DNA of 64,000 nt, taken from Paenibacillus zeisoli (GTDB lineage: Bacteria; Bacillota; Bacilli; Paenibacillales; Paenibacillaceae). Every line of letters begins with the position of its first letter. The first letter of the stretch is position 1. A program made the translations under genes and the position numbers. Positions 61,805-64,000 of this stretch are shown in pieces. Under the pieces are notes generated by a model. The model worked only from the letters and a program-made list of their open reading frames with translations, was not told where the DNA came from and searched no databases. The stretch spans positions 868,001 through 932,000 of the forward strand of contig NZ_RZNX01000001.1 of the NCBI RefSeq assembly GCF_003994465.1. Reading direction: 5' to 3'.

Positions 61805-62707
61805 TTAGTACCTCCGTTTCTTATCTTTCATTTCCTCATAAAACTGCACATAGTGCTCATATCGGCTGGCAGCAATCTTGCCCTCGTCCAATGCAGCCCT
61901 AACCTGGCAGCCAGGTTCATGAAGGTGACTGCATCCACGGAATTTGCATTCCGAGGCATAGGACGCGAATTCACGGAAACACTCAGATAGCTGCTCAACG
62001 CCTAATTCTAGAAAATCCAGCTGGCTGAATCCCGGAGTATCCGCGACATAACCTCCGTTCTCAAGTTCGATAAGCTCGACGTGACGCGTCGTATGCTTAC
62101 CTCTTCCAAGACGCAGGCTGATTGCGCTTGTCTCTAGGCCTAGACCAGGCAGCATCGCATTCAGGAGCGAAGACTTGCCTACACCGGATTGTCCGGAGAA
62201 GACACTAATCTCTCCGGCAAGCCGCTTAAGGACCTCTTCCGTTCCTGTACCCGTATGTGAACTGGTGACAATGACTTCATATCCGATAGATCTGTATAAC
62301 TCACTAACCTGCTTGGTCAATTCATCAGCTGTATTCGAATCATCCAATAGATCACGCTTGGTTAGACAAATCAGCGTCTCAAGACCCTCATTCTCAATGT
62401 GGACCAGGAACTTGTCCAGCAGTTGAAGATTCATGTCGGGTTCGCGAAGAGAGAACAGCAGGACAGCCAGACGGGCATTCGCAACGGGCGGACGAATCAG
62501 TTCCGACACACGTGGCAAAATCTCCGTAACTGTCCCTTCTCCATTCTCCGTAGGCTCAAAAATTACCCTGTCGCCTACAAGCGGAGTAATTCCTCTCTTC
62601 TTGAACACTCCCCGACCACGGCACTGAACCGGTTCACCCGGTCCACCGCCTGTCTCTTTCACATAATAATATCCGCTTAAAGCCTTAACAATTAAGCCCT
62701 CAGGCAT
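61805..62707 (-). CDS. rsgA: Ribosome small subunit-dependent GTPase RsgA
   Basis: 30S maturation GTPase (YloQ/CpgA). 300 aa: N-terminal OB domain, circularly permuted GTPase with G4 LTKRDLL before G1 GQSGVGKSSLLN and G3 DTPGFSQ, and C-terminal zinc finger (CKFRGCSHLHEPGCQV). In Bacillus it is co-transcribed with prpC and prkC, as here. Confidence 0.97.
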   Translation of the reverse strand: MPEGLIVKALSGYYYVKETGGGPGEPVQCRGRGVFKKRGITPLVGDRVIFEPTENGEGTVTEILPRVSELIRPPVANARLAVLLFSLREPDMNLQLLDKFLVHIENEGLETLICLTKRDLLDDSNTADELTKQVSELYRSIGYEVIVTSSHTGTGTEEVLKRLAGEISVFSGQSGVGKSSLLNAMLPGLGLETSAISLRLGRGKHTTRHVELIELENGGYVADTPGFSQLDFLELGVEQLSECFREFASYASECKFRGCSHLHEPGCQVRAALDEGKIAASRYEHYVQFYEEMKDKKRRY

Positions 62708-62728
62708 GTATGCAGCCTCACTTCCATG

Positions 62729-64000
62729 TTATCTGCCTTTTTCCTGATCTTTTTTCTTCTCTTTCTCGGCTTTCTTTGCATCCTTTTGAGCTTCTTTAGC
62801 CTGCTTATCAGAGCCCGAAGCAAAACGCTCTGTCACACCGCTGTATTCACCGTTAATTGAAGCCGAATCTCCAGAGGTATTATCTCCAGTATTATTAGGA
62901 TCTTGCTGTTGATCTGGCGGTACAGTATCCGCAGGCTGTCCTATTGGCGTACTAGGCACTGGCACGGTTCCCTGCTTAGCATCAATATAAGATACCGGAA
63001 GCGTATCGAGATATTTACCATCCTGATAGACTAGAATGGCCCCATCTTTGGTAGGTGCAAGTACGAGTTCAACTGGGATAGTCTGAGCCGTTTTGATGGT
63101 TTTTACACCAGCTTCCCTGTTCTCACCACGGGCATCCGTATACACAAGGCGGATTTTGCTGTTTTTGCCCTCTGTCTTCGGTGCAACCGGCACATTATAG
63201 GTATACTTGATCGCTTCAGGCGGGTAGCCGGAGCTTACGAATATCGTAATCTCTTCACCAGGAGATACCTGCTCCTTCGGGGCATATGGATGCTGATTAA
63301 ATACGAGACCCTGCTCCACCTTGTAGCTGGATTCCTGAACAACCCCGTCTTTTGCCAGCTTCAGTCCATATTCTTTGAGCTTTGCTTCTGCCTGCTGCTG
63401 AGTAAGTCCCGTCAAATCAGGCATACTAACCTTTTCTTGTCCCTTGCTTACTGTGAGTTCAATCGCAGCGATAGCAGGATCGAAGTCTGAACCTGCGGCC
63501 AGGCTCTGGCCTGTAACTTTTCCAGGATCAGCTTCACTATAATCGTCCTTACGGGTAATCTGATCTGCCTTCATCTGGAATTCATCCATCAGTTTCTTGC
63601 TTGCATCCTCGTAGGACAGGCCGCTGAGATCCGGAACCTTCTTGAGCGGCTTATCCACGCTTACCGTCAAGGAAATGGCTGAACCTTGTTTGACTTCTGT
63701 ACCTTCCGGCTTGCCCTGCTCATAGACGACACCCGCCGCAAAGCCTTCCCGGTATTTCCTTGTAATCGGCTCCTGAACCGTAAGACCGACATTGGCAAGT
63801 TCCGCCCTGGCCACATCCTCTTGAAGATTAATTAACTGAGGAACCTTTACGTCAGGCTTATTAAGACTCGCATTGACATACCAGGCAACTCCAAGCATGA
63901 ATAAGATAACCAGCAGGGTGATCCCGATCCATAAGGTAGGTTTGACCCAACCCTTCTTCTTCGCAGCCGGGGGCTTGGAGGAAGCATTGTCTTCTTCTAC
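62729..64000 (-). CDS. prkC: PASTA-domain Ser/Thr kinase PrkC, C-terminal part (5' end outside window)
   Basis: Membrane kinase that senses muropeptides during germination and growth. Only the last 423 residues are inside: a short cytoplasmic tail, a membrane helix (WIGITLLVILFMLGVAWYV, about residues 25-45 of the visible part), three PASTA repeats (starting VKVPQLINL, KKVPDLSGLS and VSMPDLTGLT), an unassigned beta-rich domain and a Lys/Glu-rich tail (KEAQKDAKKAEKEKKKDQEK). The kinase domain lies beyond base 64000. The frame stays open to the edge. Confidence 0.93.
   Translation of the reverse strand, partial: VEEDNASSKPPAAKKKGWVKPTLWIGITLLVILFMLGVAWYVNASLNKPDVKVPQLINLQEDVARAELANVGLTVQEPITRKYREGFAAGVVYEQGKPEGTEVKQGSAISLTVSVDKPLKKVPDLSGLSYEDASKKLMDEFQMKADQITRKDDYSEADPGKVTGQSLAAGSDFDPAIAAIELTVSKGQEKVSMPDLTGLTQQQAEAKLKEYGLKLAKDGVVQESSYKVEQGLVFNQHPYAPKEQVSPGEEITIFVSSGYPPEAIKYTYNVPVAPKTEGKNSKIRLVYTDARGENREAGVKTIKTAQTIPVELVLAPTKDGAILVYQDGKYLDTLPVSYIDAKQGTVPVPSTPIGQPADTVPPDQQQDPNNTGDNTSGDSASINGEYSGVTERFASGSDKQAKEAQKDAKKAEKEKKKDQEKGR

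Overview
The window looks like chromosome of an endospore-forming, facultatively anaerobic Firmicute of the Paenibacillus type. Evidence: splB, spoVIF and spoVM; the block prkC-rsgA-rpe-spoVM-rpmB-yloU-fakA-degV-recG in Bacillales order; low-to-medium GC; strong AGGAGG ribosome binding sites; Bacillus-type Zur, LexA, Fnr, Rex and CcpA sites; a Met T-box and a yybP-ykoY Mn riboswitch. The genus is inferred from protein resemblance. I saw no rRNA, tRNA, CRISPR array, insertion sequence or prophage.

Layout. 0-7 kb: the end of splB, a Zur-controlled zinc importer (znuACB) with ccdA behind it, metG under a T-box, yidD and zur. 7-14 kb: a carbohydrate ABC importer with its YesM/YesN-type two-component system, under a promoter carrying a CcpA site. 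14-28 kb: an oxygen/redox island with pflA, pflB, adhE, the Fe-S regulator fnr, an OmpR-type two-component system, nirBD, a di-iron RIC/YtfE protein, and a YodB-like regulator with a one-domain flavoprotein. 28-33 kb: two Gfo/Idh/MocA dehydrogenases and a sugar isomerase opposite an AraC regulator. 33-40.5 kb: a TerC-family protein behind a Mn riboswitch, a TVP38-type protein, msrAB, a YdaT-like stress protein with a sigma-B-like promoter, a YitT-family protein with a long leader, the flavohaemoglobin hmp, a very small Crp/Fnr protein, an esterase and a MerR regulator. 40.6-49.7 kb: a six-gene operon that looks like a synthase-dependent exopolysaccharide system. 49.8-55.2 kb: an SGNH hydrolase, an SOS-controlled Y-family polymerase pair, a second-type map gene with a TetR gene, and small sporulation genes. 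55.3-64 kb: the recG-to-prkC housekeeping block.

How the genes work together. Four genes or operons (adhE, pflB, nirB, hmp) have a TGTGA-N6-TCACA site followed, after exactly 21 bp, by a -10 hexamer. This places each site at about -41.5, the class II activator position. adhE and pflB also carry a Rex-type box in the 5' UTR, so they appear to be switched on by loss of oxygen and gated by NADH/NAD+. nirBD, RIC and hmp handle nitrite and NO in the same setting.

The most unusual item is the exopolysaccharide operon. It encodes a membrane-anchored glycosidase-like protein, a membrane-tethered HEAT-repeat protein, a processive family-2 glycosyltransferase, a protein with an apparently degenerate GGDEF domain followed by a receiver that has Glu at the phosphorylation site, a UDP-sugar dehydrogenase and a secreted TIM-barrel protein. 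About 0.9 kb of non-coding DNA lies upstream of it.
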